DNA of 64,000 nucleotides from Anderseniella sp963698275 (GCA_963698275.1 CAVOQE010000001.1:1240001-1304000), one strand, 5' to 3'. Shown: positions 53,882 through 63,914, numbered from the stretch's first letter. A program made the numbers and translations. The notes: generated by a model not told the origin, from the sequence alone.

Positions 53882-53926
53882 ATGGAACTTTCATAACAAT
53901 TAGACAATGGAACTCCCATAACAAAT
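53882..53926. promoter_or_regulatory. Paired direct repeat upstream of tolC
   Basis: ATGGAACTTTCATAACAAT (53882-53900) and ATGGAACTCCCATAACAAAT (53907-53926) are near-identical, 25 bases apart, so they lie on roughly one face of the helix. Each contains an ATGG...CAT inverted core. They may be a tandem operator controlling tolC. Confidence 0.4.
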
Positions 53927-53952
53927 GGGGTAAAGTCTTCCTGGGGCTGTAT

Positions 53953-55393
53953 GTGGGTTATATAATCAGGGGCTTGACTGTGGGTTATATAAAACGTCCG
54001 ACGCTGAGACTGCATGCCAGTTGGCTTGCCGCTTTGTGCGTGGCCGTCACCGCAGTGGTACACGGGTCTGCACCTGCAAGCGCCGAAACCATCGCGTCTG
54101 CGTTGTCGAAGGCATATGTCGGCAATCCGCAACTGAAGGCCGATCAGGCACGCCAGCGTGCGACCGACGAGCAGGTGCCGCAGGCAAAGTCCGGGTGGCG
54201 TCCGACCGTAACGACAAATTCCGACATACGGAAAACTTATCAGGGAACTCGATCTTCCGTCGAAGGAACCGTCGCGTACAGAAAATCCGATTTTCTGGAC
54301 GGCGGCTTCCAGATCAATTTGTCCCAACCGGTGTTTGACGGGTTCCGGACTGAAAACGCATTGCGCGAAGCTGATGCGACCGTGCGGGCCGGCAATCAGA
54401 ACCTGTTGGCGGTTGAGCAACAAGTGTTGCTTGATGGTGCGATTGCATTCATGGATGTTATCCGTGATCGCCAGATTGCCAATTATCGTCGCGCGTCGCT
54501 GGACAATTTTAAAGAACAGGTCCGTGCTGCGACAGCGCGTTTTGATGTCGGCGAGGTTACTCGTACGGATGTCGCCCAGGCGAACGCCCGGTCTGCTGAG
54601 GCACGAGGCCGGTACGCAGTTGCTGTCGGCAACCTGGAGACGTCGGTTGCGAACTATATTCGAGTAATTGGTGTCAAACCAGGTCGACTGATTTTCCCCC
54701 CGCTTTCCCCGAGAGTGCCAAAAACACTGCGTCAGGCAATTGCAATATCTGGTGAAACAAACCCGCAAATCCTGGCAGCGGCGTATGTAGAGCAAGCTGC
54801 TGAGGCGAACATCGGTGTTCAAAAATCCGACCTGTTGCCGAAGGTGAATTTTGAAGCCGGTTATTTGATTGACAATAATTCAAGGAATTCTTTTGGGAGA
54901 AGCAGAGCGGGTTTTATTCAAGGCACACTATCCGTCCCAATATACCAATCTGGTCAGGGTCTATTCACAAATACGCGAAGCAAAGCAAATTTCCAGCCAA
55001 CGCAGGCTGGAAGTTCTTGATGTGCATCGCCAGGTTCGCGAGCGAGTAGTAAGTGCGTGGCATATACTGAAGGCCGCCACTGTTACTATCGCGGCCGCCA
55101 AGGAAGCCGTGGCTGCCAATAAGATCGCCCTTGACGGTGTCACGCAGGAAGCTCAGGTCGGCACCAGAACAACACTTGACGTACTTGATGCAGAAAATGA
55201 ACTTGTGGAAACACAGGTAGCACTGGCGAATTCACTGCGGGACCGGATTGTTGCCGGTTACCAGCTTGTCGCGGCGATCGGGCACATGACGGCTGCCGAT
55301 CTGAGGCTGTCGGTCAACGTTTATGATCCGCGTCGTAATCTTGAAGAGGTGCGTGACAAGGCGTTCGGCGCACGGATCAATACGTCTGAATAA
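53953..55393 (+). pseudogene. tolC: TolC family outer membrane efflux protein, frameshifted
   Basis: Two frames together make one TolC. The first (from 53953 or GTG 53980) has a signal peptide (LAALCVAVTAVVHGSAPASA), two repeated coiled-coil segments and ends ...SVPIYQSGQ. The second, shifted by one base, continues VYSQIREAKQISSQRRLEV through TTLDVLDAENEL to LVAAIGHMTAADL, i.e. the second half of the barrel-and-tunnel fold. Removing one G from the GGG at 54957-54959 restores a single product of about 480 residues. The gene forms the outer-membrane duct of type I secretion and multidrug efflux. It may be a sequencing error or a true lesion. The start is doubtful because a 27-base duplication repeats both the ribosome site and GTG. 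Confidence 0.88.
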
Positions 55394-55565
55394 CACCGGT
55401 ACGGGCGTGTTGCTCCGGTATCGACCTGTTGATTGTGTCGAAAAGCAGCACAATATGCGGCAGAAACTGTCGACAAGTTGTTGATTCGGTGGGCTTGGGC
55501 TTGTACACCAACGCTTACAAGTCAATAATCTTCGATCGGCTTCACAATATTGTTTCAGAAATCAC

Positions 55566-56594
55566 ATGCAGATCATGGGCAAGCAGGACAGCAAACCGCC
55601 GGACGGGACCTCTGTCGACCAGTTATTGTCTTCCATCCGGGAGGCAATCGAGTCTGATACGGCCAATCATACGGCCGTGCCTGTCAATTCACCCTTAAAA
55701 CCGATTGGTGCGCCCAGGGCACCACGTTCGCAGGGGGCGCCGGCAGAGGAATCGCAGGCCGATTCTGCTCCTGCGATGCATGCTGCAGCGCCACATGCAT
55801 CAGAGGGTGACGACAAGCCCCGTCCGGGCTATGTTTCTACCAACCCGTACCGCTATCGTCATTCATTGGAGACTTCACCAAGCTATATGTCCTTACGCAA
55901 TCGTCTCGCATCGTTGAAAACAAGAACCAGGTCCGGCACCAACCGGTCGATGGCAAGTCTGCTTGGCGGCGACGTTCGCCAGGAGGAAGCCCGTGCGCGC
56001 GTTCAGCAACAGCAGCTGCATGCAAATGACGTGAGCGAGGCAAAACCAGAGACGGAAACCGAATCAGGATTACGGACGAGCATCAGTGACGAACAGGCAT
56101 ATGTAGATGAATTCATTACCGGAGACATGTCGTCGGGAAGTGTTTCCTACACGCCTGACTATAGCGATTGGTCGCTTGAACGTCCTCTGGTCAGTGTTGT
56201 CCCGCCGGACGCCGGCGATGCGGAACACGACATGGCTGTCCCGCTTGCAACAAGAAAACAGGTCACCTTTGAGGACCATGTAGAGATTGCAACCGACGCC
56301 GACGCCGAACCCGACGCTGATGAGCCGGCCGCATCCGTCTCATCGTCCGATGACACCGCAGGCGAACCGGGCTTGCCACTTGAAGCCATGATCCGTCAGG
56401 TCATCGAACCGGAACTTGTCATCTGGATAGATCAGCACCTGCCGGACCAGGTTGCCGCCGCCATGCCGAGTGAGGAAGCGTTTACCGCCATGATCCGGCC
56501 GATGATCGAGCAATGGCTGGCCGACAATCTCAGCCCGATTGTTGAAGTTGCCGTGCGCGAGGAAATTGCCAGGATTACCGGCCTCAGGCGTTGA
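55566..56594 (+). CDS. popZ: PopZ-type polar organising protein (DUF2497)
   Basis: A 342-residue protein. The N-terminal helix SVDQLLSSIREAIESD matches the PopZ motif that binds partner proteins. A long Pro/Ala-rich and then acidic, disordered-looking middle (about 40-255) follows, and the C-terminal helices (LEAMIRQVIEPELVIWIDQH, MIRPMIEQWLADNLSPIVE, VREEIARITG) form the oligomerisation module. PopZ assembles a cell-pole hub that anchors the chromosome origin and signalling proteins in alphaproteobacteria. The gene lies between tolC and valS, as in relatives. The ATG at 55575 is an alternative start. The middle is longer than in Caulobacter PopZ (about 177 residues). Confidence 0.85.
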   Translation: MQIMGKQDSKPPDGTSVDQLLSSIREAIESDTANHTAVPVNSPLKPIGAPRAPRSQGAPAEESQADSAPAMHAAAPHASEGDDKPRPGYVSTNPYRYRHSLETSPSYMSLRNRLASLKTRTRSGTNRSMASLLGGDVRQEEARARVQQQQLHANDVSEAKPETETESGLRTSISDEQAYVDEFITGDMSSGSVSYTPDYSDWSLERPLVSVVPPDAGDAEHDMAVPLATRKQVTFEDHVEIATDADAEPDADEPAASVSSSDDTAGEPGLPLEAMIRQVIEPELVIWIDQHLPDQVAAAMPSEEAFTAMIRPMIEQWLADNLSPIVEVAVREEIARITGLRR

Positions 56595-56730
56595 CACCAA
56601 ACAAGTCAATAACCACTTCCTCCGGTAGCTGCGCGCAGCTCATTGGCGCGGGCCTGTTGCAAGTGATGAGCGCGTAGTGTTTAACCGCGCTACATCCGAT
56701 AAAAATTCCAGAACAGATTCCAGTATCGCC

Positions 56731-59458
56731 ATGCTCGACAAGCACTTTACGCCCGCTGACATTGAAACCCGTCTTTACGAAGCCTGGGAAGCCTCCGGCG
56801 TATTCCGCGCCAACCAGACACCTGACGGCGACCCGTTCTGCATTGTTATTCCGCCGCCGAACGTCACCGGTTCGCTGCATATGGGCCACGCCCTGAACAA
56901 TACGGTACAGGACATTCTGTGCCGCTTCGAGCGCATGCGGGGCCGGGATGTGCTGTGGCAGCCGGGACTGGATCATGCCGGCATTGCGACGCAGATGGTT
57001 GTCGAGCGCCAGATGATGGAACGCCAGGAGCCGGGCCGCCGTGACATCGGACGTGAAGCCTTTCTGGAGAAAGTCTGGACATGGAAGGCGGAATCCGGCG
57101 GTACAATCATTGGCCAGTTGCGCCGCCTGGGCGCGTCGTGTGACTGGTCGCGTGAACGCTTCACCATGGATGAAGGCCTGTCCAAGGCTGTTCTCAAGGT
57201 GTTTATCCAGCTTTACCGGGAAGGCCTGATTTACAAGGACAAGCGCCTGGTAAACTGGGACCCGAAACTGCTCACGGCGATTTCCGACCTGGAAGTGCAG
57301 CAGGTCGAGATGAACGGCAATCTGTGGCACTTCAAATACCCGATTGAGGGAGAGACGGATCGCTTCATCACCGTTGCCACCACGCGGCCTGAAACCATGC
57401 TGGGTGACAGCGGTGTTGCGGTTCACCCGGATGATGAGCGCTACAAGGACCTGATCGGCAGGAATGTTGTACTGCCGCTGGTCGGGCGGCTGATTCCCAT
57501 CGTAGCAGACGAGTATGCCGACCCTGAAGCAGGCTCCGGAGCTGTAAAGATCACACCGGCACATGACTTCAACGATTTTGAAGTCGGCAAACGCAATGAC
57601 CTGGCGAAGATCAACATCATGGATGTCGCCGCGAGCATCGTTCTCGATGGTAATGAGGATTTCCTTGCCGGCGTGCCGGAGACAGAAGAACTCAAAGCCA
57701 CCATTGCCGCATTGCACGGCAGAGACCGGTTTGACGTGCGCAAGCAGGTTGTCGACATGTTTGAGGAACGCGGCCTTCTGGAGAAGGTCGAACCGCACAC
57801 CCACATGGTACCGCACGGTGACCGCGGCGGTGTCCCGATTGAACCGTTCCTGACCGACCAGTGGTATGTGGATGCCGAAACACTGGCCAGGCCGGCCATC
57901 GAGGCGGTGGAGCAGGGCGATACGGTGTTTGTGCCGAAACAATGGGACAAGACCTACTTCGAGTGGATGCGCAACATCCAGCCCTGGTGTATTTCGCGCC
58001 AGTTGTGGTGGGGACATCAGATCCCGGCCTGGTATGGCGAAGACGGCACGGTATTCGTTGCCGAGAACGAAGCGCTGGCTGAGGAGCAGGCAGAATCCCA
58101 TTATGGCTATCGCGTCAAGCTGACCCGCGATGAAGACGTGCTTGATACCTGGTTCTCGTCTGCGCTGTGGCCGTTCTCCACATTGGGGTGGCCGGACAAC
58201 ACCCACGAACTGCAGCGGTATTATCCTACAAGTACGCTGGTCACCGGGTTCGACATCATCTTTTTCTGGGTCGCCCGCATGATGATGATGGGCCTGCATT
58301 TCATGAAAAAGCCGGACGGGACACCGCAGGTGCCGTTCGACACGGTCTATATCCACGCGCTGGTTCGCGATGAGAACGGCCAGAAGATGTCAAAGTCGAA
58401 AGGCAATGTCATCGACCCGCTGGAGCTGATCGACGAGTACGGTGCCGATGCCCTGCGCTTTACACTGGCCGCCATGGCAGCACAGGGCCGCGACATCAAA
58501 CTGTCGACGCAACGGGTTGAAGGCTATCGCAACTTCGGCACCAAGCTGTGGAATGCCGCGCGCTTTGCGGAGATGAATGACTGCGTGCGCGTGGACGGAT
58601 TTGATCCGGCACACTGCAAGGTCACGCTCAACCGCTGGATTGCGGGTGAAGCTGCACGCACCAAGGACGCGGTTACCGCAGGCATTGCCGAACATCGCTA
58701 CAATGAAGCAGCCGGTGCGCTCTACAGTTTCATCTGGCACACATTCTGTGACTGGTATGTGGAATTGTCCAAGTCTGTCCTGAACGGTGAAGATGAGACA
58801 GCGAAGGCAGAGACCCGCGCGGCAACCGCATGGGCGCTGGACCAGATCTTGTTGCTGCTGCACCCGTTCATGCCGTTCATCACTGAAGAATTGTGGCAGC
58901 AGACCGCCGGTGAAACCGCGCGTGAGACCATGCTGGTACAGGCGTCGTGGCCGGATTATCAGGGTCTGGAGGCGCCAGATGCATCAGAAGAGATCGACTG
59001 GGTGGTTCGCCTGATTACCCAAATCCGTTCAGTGCGTTCGGAGATGAATGTGCCTGCCGGGGCAAAAGTGCCGTGTGTGCTGGCTCATCCCGGTGATCAG
59101 TCAAAGACCCGCGCGACTGCATGGTTGGCCGAAATCTCCAGGCTTGCCCGGCTGGACAGCCTGGACATTTGCAGACGACGTGCCGGAAAACTCGGCCCAG
59201 ATCGTACTGGATGAAGCTGTTGTCGCTCTGCCACTGGCCGGTGTCATCGACTTTGGCGCGGAAAAAGCCCGGCTTGAAAAAGAGCTGGAAAAAACGACCA
59301 AGGATATCGCGTCAATCGATGGCCGGCTGAACAATGCCGGCTTCGTCGCCAAGGCGCCGCCCGCCGTGATCGAGGAAACCAGGGAACGCCGAGAAGAGCT
59401 GGATGTTAAGGCCGGTCAGGTCAAAGAGGCAATCGCCCGCCTGGCGGCGATGGGGTGA
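56731..59458 (+). CDS. valS: Valine-tRNA ligase, apparent +1 frameshift near the 3' end
   Basis: The main frame (ATG 56731; an in-frame GTG at 56677 is less likely) contains class I motifs: HMGH-type IPPPNVTGSLHMGHALN and KMSKSKGNVID. A large editing domain follows the first motif. The frame reads LARLDSLDI then runs into nonsense and stops at 59214; the expected continuation, FADDVPENSAQIVLDEAVVA to the coiled-coil tail EKARLEKELEKTTKDIASID, is in the next frame and ends at 59458. Deleting one base in GACATTTGC at about 59165-59173 joins them. The tail normally binds tRNA, so loss would damage an essential gene; a sequence error is the simplest reading. Confidence 0.92.
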
Positions 59459-59480
59459 GGGCTGGGGTTTTAAAGCCCCG

Positions 59481-60638
59481 CTACCTTGCCGGCCAGTTCC
59501 AGGCAGGCTTTTCAATCCCGTCCACGACGGTTTCCCCGAGTTCCTTCTTCAACTCATAGCTGGCAATTCCCGTTTGCCTGTTGAGCGCATCGACCAGCCG
59601 GCCGGCGTGTGAGACTACGATCACCTGTGATGTCTCGGCTGCCTTCGAGATCAGTCTGGCGAGCGGGTCGAGCAGGCTTGAATGCAGGCTGGTTTCGGGC
59701 TCGTTCAATACCAGAAGCGGAGCCGGGCGCGGGGTCAACAGGGCAACCGTCAGCAACAGATAGCGCAAGGTGCCGTCCGACAGTTCGGCGGTCCGCAGCG
59801 GCCTGAGCAGTCCTTTCTGGTGCATCAGCAATTCGAACATGCCGTCACTGACCGACAGTTCAACGGAACTGCCCGGGAAGGCGTCTTCAATGGCGTCATC
59901 CAGGGCATCGGGGTTACCGATCTCGCGGATGGTCTGAAAGGCGGCGGCGACGTCTGCGCCGGTTGAGCCAAGCGTCGGCGTGCGGGTGCCAAGTTGCGGC
60001 GTGCGTGACGGCGCATCCTGATCGGTTCGCAGGTGATCGTAAAACCGCCACTGACGCATGCGCTCGCGGATCGCCAGAAGTTCCGGTGCGCTTTTCGGGT
60101 CAGCGGCATGGGTCATCATGCTGTCGAAACTGGCCAGGTTGGAGATAACAGACGCACGGGCTCCTTTTTCAGACAGCACTTTCACGCTGGGGCCCCTGCG
60201 ACCGGCTATTTCGTTTGAACGGCGCAAGGTTTCACCAATCCACAGGGCTTCGGCCTTGATGGCCGGGTCTGAATTGAACAGTGAGGTTCCATCCGGCTGC
60301 GGCAGGCCCAGATCAATGGCGTAGCCGTAATCCTGATCTGCAAAACCCAGCTTGAGGCTGACCGGGTCCCGTCTCACCGTGCCCTGAACCGGTACATGAC
60401 CTTGCTTCATGGCGCGTGAGATGATTTCGGGACCGGCCCACAAGGTTGACTGCAATCCTCCTTCGCGCGCCAGCGCACCGATCACGCCGCCCTGGGCAAC
60501 ATCCGCCAGCAGCCGGATGGCGCGGTACAGGCTGGACTTGCCGCTGCCGTTTGCACCGGTAATCAGCGTGAGCTGTTCCAAGGGAAGCACCAGTTCGCGG
60601 ATCGAGCGGTAACCTGATATGGCCAGGGTGATGATCAT
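59481..60638 (-). CDS. AAA family ATPase (RecF/OLD-like, AAA_21)
   Basis: A 385-residue SMC-like head ATPase. Walker A is LITGANGSGKSSLYRAI, the signature region is AELSDGTLRYLLL, and Walker B is LLVLNEPETSLHSSL, followed by the switch His in VVSHAGRLVD. There is no long coiled coil and no TOPRIM or nuclease domain, so it is a short AAA_21/AAA_ATPase predicted to act on DNA or as part of a toxin/defence set. It is convergent with valS, and its start is 22 bases after the stop of the cysteine-cluster gene on the same strand. Confidence 0.85.
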   Translation of the reverse strand: MIITLAISGYRSIRELVLPLEQLTLITGANGSGKSSLYRAIRLLADVAQGGVIGALAREGGLQSTLWAGPEIISRAMKQGHVPVQGTVRRDPVSLKLGFADQDYGYAIDLGLPQPDGTSLFNSDPAIKAEALWIGETLRRSNEIAGRRGPSVKVLSEKGARASVISNLASFDSMMTHAADPKSAPELLAIRERMRQWRFYDHLRTDQDAPSRTPQLGTRTPTLGSTGADVAAAFQTIREIGNPDALDDAIEDAFPGSSVELSVSDGMFELLMHQKGLLRPLRTAELSDGTLRYLLLTVALLTPRPAPLLVLNEPETSLHSSLLDPLARLISKAAETSQVIVVSHAGRLVDALNRQTGIASYELKKELGETVVDGIEKPAWNWPAR

Positions 60639-60659
60639 GGGCGTCCGTGTGCCGGGTGG

Positions 60660-61034
60660 TCAGTCTTCATAATGCCAGGTCGTCGATACATAATCGTTGT
60701 CCTTCTGCCCGGCGCGTTCGAATTTCAGAAAATCCCAATAACCGCAGGTCTCGCCGGGAAATGTCCGGCAGGTGGACGGTCTTGCATGATAGATTGAACA
60801 ATTGCGTTGTTCAGTGTCGAAAAACTGGCAGATACGGGCGAAGTGCTCGTCGTCCTTGCGGTTCAACAGGCGCTTGTAGCCATGATCTGAGTGAAGATAA
60901 CGTTGTTCGGCCTGTTCCAGGGTGATGCCAAAATGCTTCGCAATACGTTCAGCATCGCGCTTGGTGACGTTGATGACCGGATAGGAGCAGCAATAACCCG
61001 GGCATTTGGTGCAATCGTATTTCGGCGTCGTCAT
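60660..61034 (-). CDS. YkgJ-type cysteine cluster protein
   Basis: About 124 residues from ATG at 61034; a TTG at 61064 would overlap the LysR stop. Cys residues are arranged as YDCTKCPGYCCSYP, RNCSIYHARPSTCRTFPGETC, which matches the YkgJ/CxxCxxCC zinc- or iron-binding family. Function is unknown, though a redox or metal-cluster role is commonly proposed. It lies between the LysR regulator and the AAA ATPase on the same strand with short gaps, so the three may be one transcript. Confidence 0.85.
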   Translation of the reverse strand: MTTPKYDCTKCPGYCCSYPVINVTKRDAERIAKHFGITLEQAEQRYLHSDHGYKRLLNRKDDEHFARICQFFDTEQRNCSIYHARPSTCRTFPGETCGYWDFLKFERAGQKDNDYVSTTWHYED

Positions 61035-61060
61035 TCTGGTCAGGCTCTCAACGTCCTTGA

Positions 61061-61978
61061 TCAATCCCGGGCTTTCAACTTGTCATAGGCCGCATTGGTC
61101 TTTCGCATCTCGGCGATCAGCCATTGCCGGAATGCAAGACCGGCTGCATTGAGCTTGAGACCCTTGCCCCACACCAGCCAATAGCCTTCATTCTCGCGAA
61201 TTTCAATGTCAAACGGACGCACCAGACGGCCCGACAACAAGGCGTCGCAGGCGATGATCTGGTCTGCCAGGGCAAAACCCTGTCCGGCCTCTGCTGCCTG
61301 AATGGCCAGGTAGTTTTGAAACAACGGCCCGGCCCAGGCGAGATCGGCATTTTTGCTGCCGGCTGCGCGCAGCCAGTCAGCCCACCATTGCCTCGAGTTC
61401 TCATGCAGCAGGGCGAAGTTTTTGAGATCGTCCGGTTTTTCCGGCGGATTGTCCCTGATCAGGTCGGGCGCACACACCGGAAACATTCGCGCCTCGCACA
61501 ACAACTCCGCTTCAACTTCAGGCCAACTGCCTGCGCCATAGCGAACTGCAATGTCGTCTTCACCTGAATAGAAGTCCGAAATGTATTCTCCGGGGCTGAC
61601 ATCGAGCTCGATATCCGGGTGGGCGGTGTTGAACTTGCCCAGTCGTGGAACCAGCCAGCGGGATGCAAAGGCACCGTCGGGTGCCACCGTCAGGTGCGAG
61701 CTGTCGCCCTCGATCATGGCGTCACGGGTGGCTTCGGCTATGGCATCGAAGATCGGGGTGAGGCGGGCAGCATAGCGCTTGCCCGCGTCGGTCAGCACAA
61801 CACCTCTGCCGGTGCGCACAAACAGCGGCGTACCAAGCCATTCTTCCAGTTCACGCACATGGCGCGAAACCGCGCCATGGGTGACAAAAAGCTCTTCGGC
61901 TGCCTTTGTGAAGCTTTGAGCGCGGGCGGCAGCTTCAAAGGCGCGGAGTTGATTCAGCAGGGGGAGACGGCGGCGCAT
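61061..61978 (-). CDS. LysR family regulator, GcvA-like
   Basis: A 305-residue regulator. The HTH is LNQLRAFEAAARAQSFTKAA then VTHGAVSRHVRELEEWLG, followed by a substrate-binding domain with SPGEYISDFYSGEDDIAVRYG and a WPEVEAELLCEARMFPVCAP segment close to GcvA. It belongs to the same subgroup as the regulator at 17947. Target genes are not shown; the downstream YkgJ and ATPase genes on the same strand are candidates. Confidence 0.9.
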   Translation of the reverse strand: MRRRLPLLNQLRAFEAAARAQSFTKAAEELFVTHGAVSRHVRELEEWLGTPLFVRTGRGVVLTDAGKRYAARLTPIFDAIAEATRDAMIEGDSSHLTVAPDGAFASRWLVPRLGKFNTAHPDIELDVSPGEYISDFYSGEDDIAVRYGAGSWPEVEAELLCEARMFPVCAPDLIRDNPPEKPDDLKNFALLHENSRQWWADWLRAAGSKNADLAWAGPLFQNYLAIQAAEAGQGFALADQIIACDALLSGRLVRPFDIEIRENEGYWLVWGKGLKLNAAGLAFRQWLIAEMRKTNAAYDKLKARD

Positions 61979-62130
61979 GACAGCATTTCATGAATTTAGT
62001 GTTACAATTGCTCACACATTATATGTGATATTTTCTTACATGTCAGGTCAGTAATTGCCGTTTGCGGTGCAGCATGTGGAAGCGCATATATAGCTCATCA
62101 AACACGGCCAACCAAACAAGGAGACAGGTT

Positions 62131-62271
62131 ATGAGCTGGATTTTTGAAGCTTACGCAAACGTTTATGGCGCCGCTCTGTTCGGTGGCGAAGCATCCCGCG
62201 GCAATGCTGCATCTGCGAAGGCCAGTGCAGAAGGCTGCCGCACCGCATCTTATCTGGCGTCTTTGCGCTAA
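62131..62271 (+). CDS. 46-residue small protein
   Basis: The ATG at 62131 is preceded by AAGGAGACAGGTT, a strong ribosome site, and the frame runs to TAA at 62271. The product (MSWIFEAYANVYGAALFGGE, then an Ala/Ser-rich part ending SYLASLR) is rich in Ala and Gly and slightly amphipathic. A terminator-like hairpin follows directly. No family is recognised. An upstream ATG at 62062 lacks a ribosome site. It is divergent from the LysR gene at 61061 and convergent to that at 62314. Confidence 0.65.
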   Translation: MSWIFEAYANVYGAALFGGEASRGNAASAKASAEGCRTASYLASLR

Positions 62272-62292
62272 TAGAGCGAACCGTTAAGTCAT

Positions 62293-62335
62293 GGCGTCCG
62301 TGCTCCTGGTTGATCAGGACGCGGGCGCCTTTTGC
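62293..62335. terminator. Rho-independent terminator
   Basis: GGCGTCCGTG-C-TCCTG (from 62293) pairs with CAGGACGCGGGCGCC (to 62329), using two G-U pairs and one bulged C, followed by TTTT. It terminates the 46-residue gene and overlaps the 3' end of the LysR gene at 62314. Confidence 0.75.
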
Positions 62336-63240
62336 GTTTCAGTTTCCTTCAGCCGGTTTTTAACAGCCTCAATGAATTCAAGCGCGACGCGCGAATAGTT
62401 GGCATTGGAGCGTATGACCGCTGCCGCGGTTATGGTTGTTTTCGGGTGGAACGGGCGCAGTTCAACATTCAGGGATGACGCAAAGTGAGCCGAGTAGGGG
62501 TCCACGATCCCGACACCGATGCCGGCATTGGCCAGCACACAGGCGGTGTGACAATAGCGGACCTCGGCGCGCGGTGCGTGAACCACGCCTGCTTCATGAA
62601 AAGCCCTGCGAATGATGACGCCGATATTTGACTCCAGGCCGATGAAACTGTGTTCGCCAATATCTGCCGGGGTTATGAATTGCTTGGCACAAAGCGGATG
62701 CCCGGCGGGCATGACGCAGACCAGCTCGCTCTCCCCCAAGTGAATGACCTCAAGGTCGCGATGGTGTTCCAGGCCGAGCACAAAACCGATCTCAACTGCA
62801 CCGGTCTCCACAGACTCCAGTACGGTTTCGAGCCGCCGGATATCATAACGGACCGTGACACCGGATCTTTCTTCCAGAAAGTCCCGAAGGACGTCAGGCA
62901 AGGCGGAATGTCCCAGTGGTGGTGTTGCAGCCAGCCGCAACCGTCCGGACTTGGTGGATCTGAGATCGCGAATTTCGCCTTCAATGTTTCGCAGCAGGGC
63001 GAATACCGGCACAACTTCATTCAGCAGCAGGCGGGCTTCCTCGGTCGGCTTCATCAACCTTCCGGTTCGATCAAACAGGGTAAATCCCACCTGTTTTTCA
63101 AACCTCTTGATCGAGGTGGAGACAGCAGGCTGGGATATGCCCAGTTCCTCGGCAGCATCAATTGTCGTCTGACAGCGCATGACTGCTTCAAACACTTCAA
63201 GAAGACGCAGGTTCAGGTCGTTTTTGCGGTGAATTTTCAA
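62314..63240 (-). CDS. LysR family transcriptional regulator
   Basis: A 308-residue regulator: HTH at NLRLLEVFEAVMRCQTTIDA then ISQPAVSTSIKRFEKQVG, then an effector-binding domain (about 95-295) with RLAATPPLGHSALPDVLRDF. The group resembles regulators of sugar-acid and amino-acid catabolism. Its start overlaps the racemase stop by four bases on the same strand, so the two are one unit and the racemase pathway is the likely target. Confidence 0.9.
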   Translation of the reverse strand: MKIHRKNDLNLRLLEVFEAVMRCQTTIDAAEELGISQPAVSTSIKRFEKQVGFTLFDRTGRLMKPTEEARLLLNEVVPVFALLRNIEGEIRDLRSTKSGRLRLAATPPLGHSALPDVLRDFLEERSGVTVRYDIRRLETVLESVETGAVEIGFVLGLEHHRDLEVIHLGESELVCVMPAGHPLCAKQFITPADIGEHSFIGLESNIGVIIRRAFHEAGVVHAPRAEVRYCHTACVLANAGIGVGIVDPYSAHFASSLNVELRPFHPKTTITAAAVIRSNANYSRVALEFIEAVKNRLKETETQKAPAS

Positions 63241-63905
63241 CTGGAACCAGCATTCAGAAGAACCGTTGTCAGGGCTTGTGCCACTGCCATCTGAACCGGA
63301 TCAATCACCGGGACGGCCAGGTCCTGTTCAAGCGGCAGGCGGTGCCTTGTCATGCCGGCGCACCCCAGCAACACAACGTCAGCGGCGTCTTCCTCCACCA
63401 GTTCACGGGCCACTTGCAAGACCCTTGGATAAGCGTCAGCTTCTTCAGCCGCCGCCACGCTCAAATGCAGCGGGCGTTCTGCGGCAAGCCGGGTTTCCAG
63501 ACCGAGTTGGCGAATATAGCGCAGGTGACGCTTGATGGATTGTGGACCGAGTGCAATCACGCCGAACCGTTCCCCGCGTGACAGGGCGGCCAGAATACCA
63601 CTTTCCTGAATGCCGAACACCGGTTTGCCGGTCGCCTCGCGGCACACCGTGATGCCGGGATCGGAGTAGCATGCAATCACGAACGCATCGACGTCGTCAC
63701 GTTCAACAACAATGCTGCGAAGCGGCAGCGTGACGCTTTCGACGTGCTCCTGGGTTTCAATGCCGAACGGTCCTTCAGACAGCGTGATGCATTCGATGTC
63801 GGGTCCGCCTGGAAGGCGCAACGGGTCGAGCACCTCGGAAAACCCCTTTGTGACGTCATCATTGGAATTGGGATTGATGACGAGAATACGTCCGCTTGCA
63901 GCCAT
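63237..63905 (-). CDS. Asp/Glu/hydantoin racemase family protein
   Basis: A 222-residue two-lobe protein with the two catalytic Cys of the Asp/Glu racemase superfamily: VIACYSDPGIT and LLGCAGMTRHR. The N-terminal ILVINPNSNDDVTKG is typical of hydantoin racemases and related cis-trans isomerases. It interconverts enantiomers of a 5-substituted hydantoin or an amino acid without a cofactor; the exact substrate is not known. It overlaps the LysR gene by four bases, and begins nine bases after the stop of the partial upstream gene. Confidence 0.88.
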   Translation of the reverse strand: MAASGRILVINPNSNDDVTKGFSEVLDPLRLPGGPDIECITLSEGPFGIETQEHVESVTLPLRSIVVERDDVDAFVIACYSDPGITVCREATGKPVFGIQESGILAALSRGERFGVIALGPQSIKRHLRYIRQLGLETRLAAERPLHLSVAAAEEADAYPRVLQVARELVEEDAADVVLLGCAGMTRHRLPLEQDLAVPVIDPVQMAVAQALTTVLLNAGSS

Positions 63906-63914
63906 GTGTTGTTC

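Noticed and set aside
59459..59480. Terminator GGGGTTTTAAAGCCCC between valS and the AAA gene
   Set aside because: It is a short palindrome without a loop or T-run, so it was not called.
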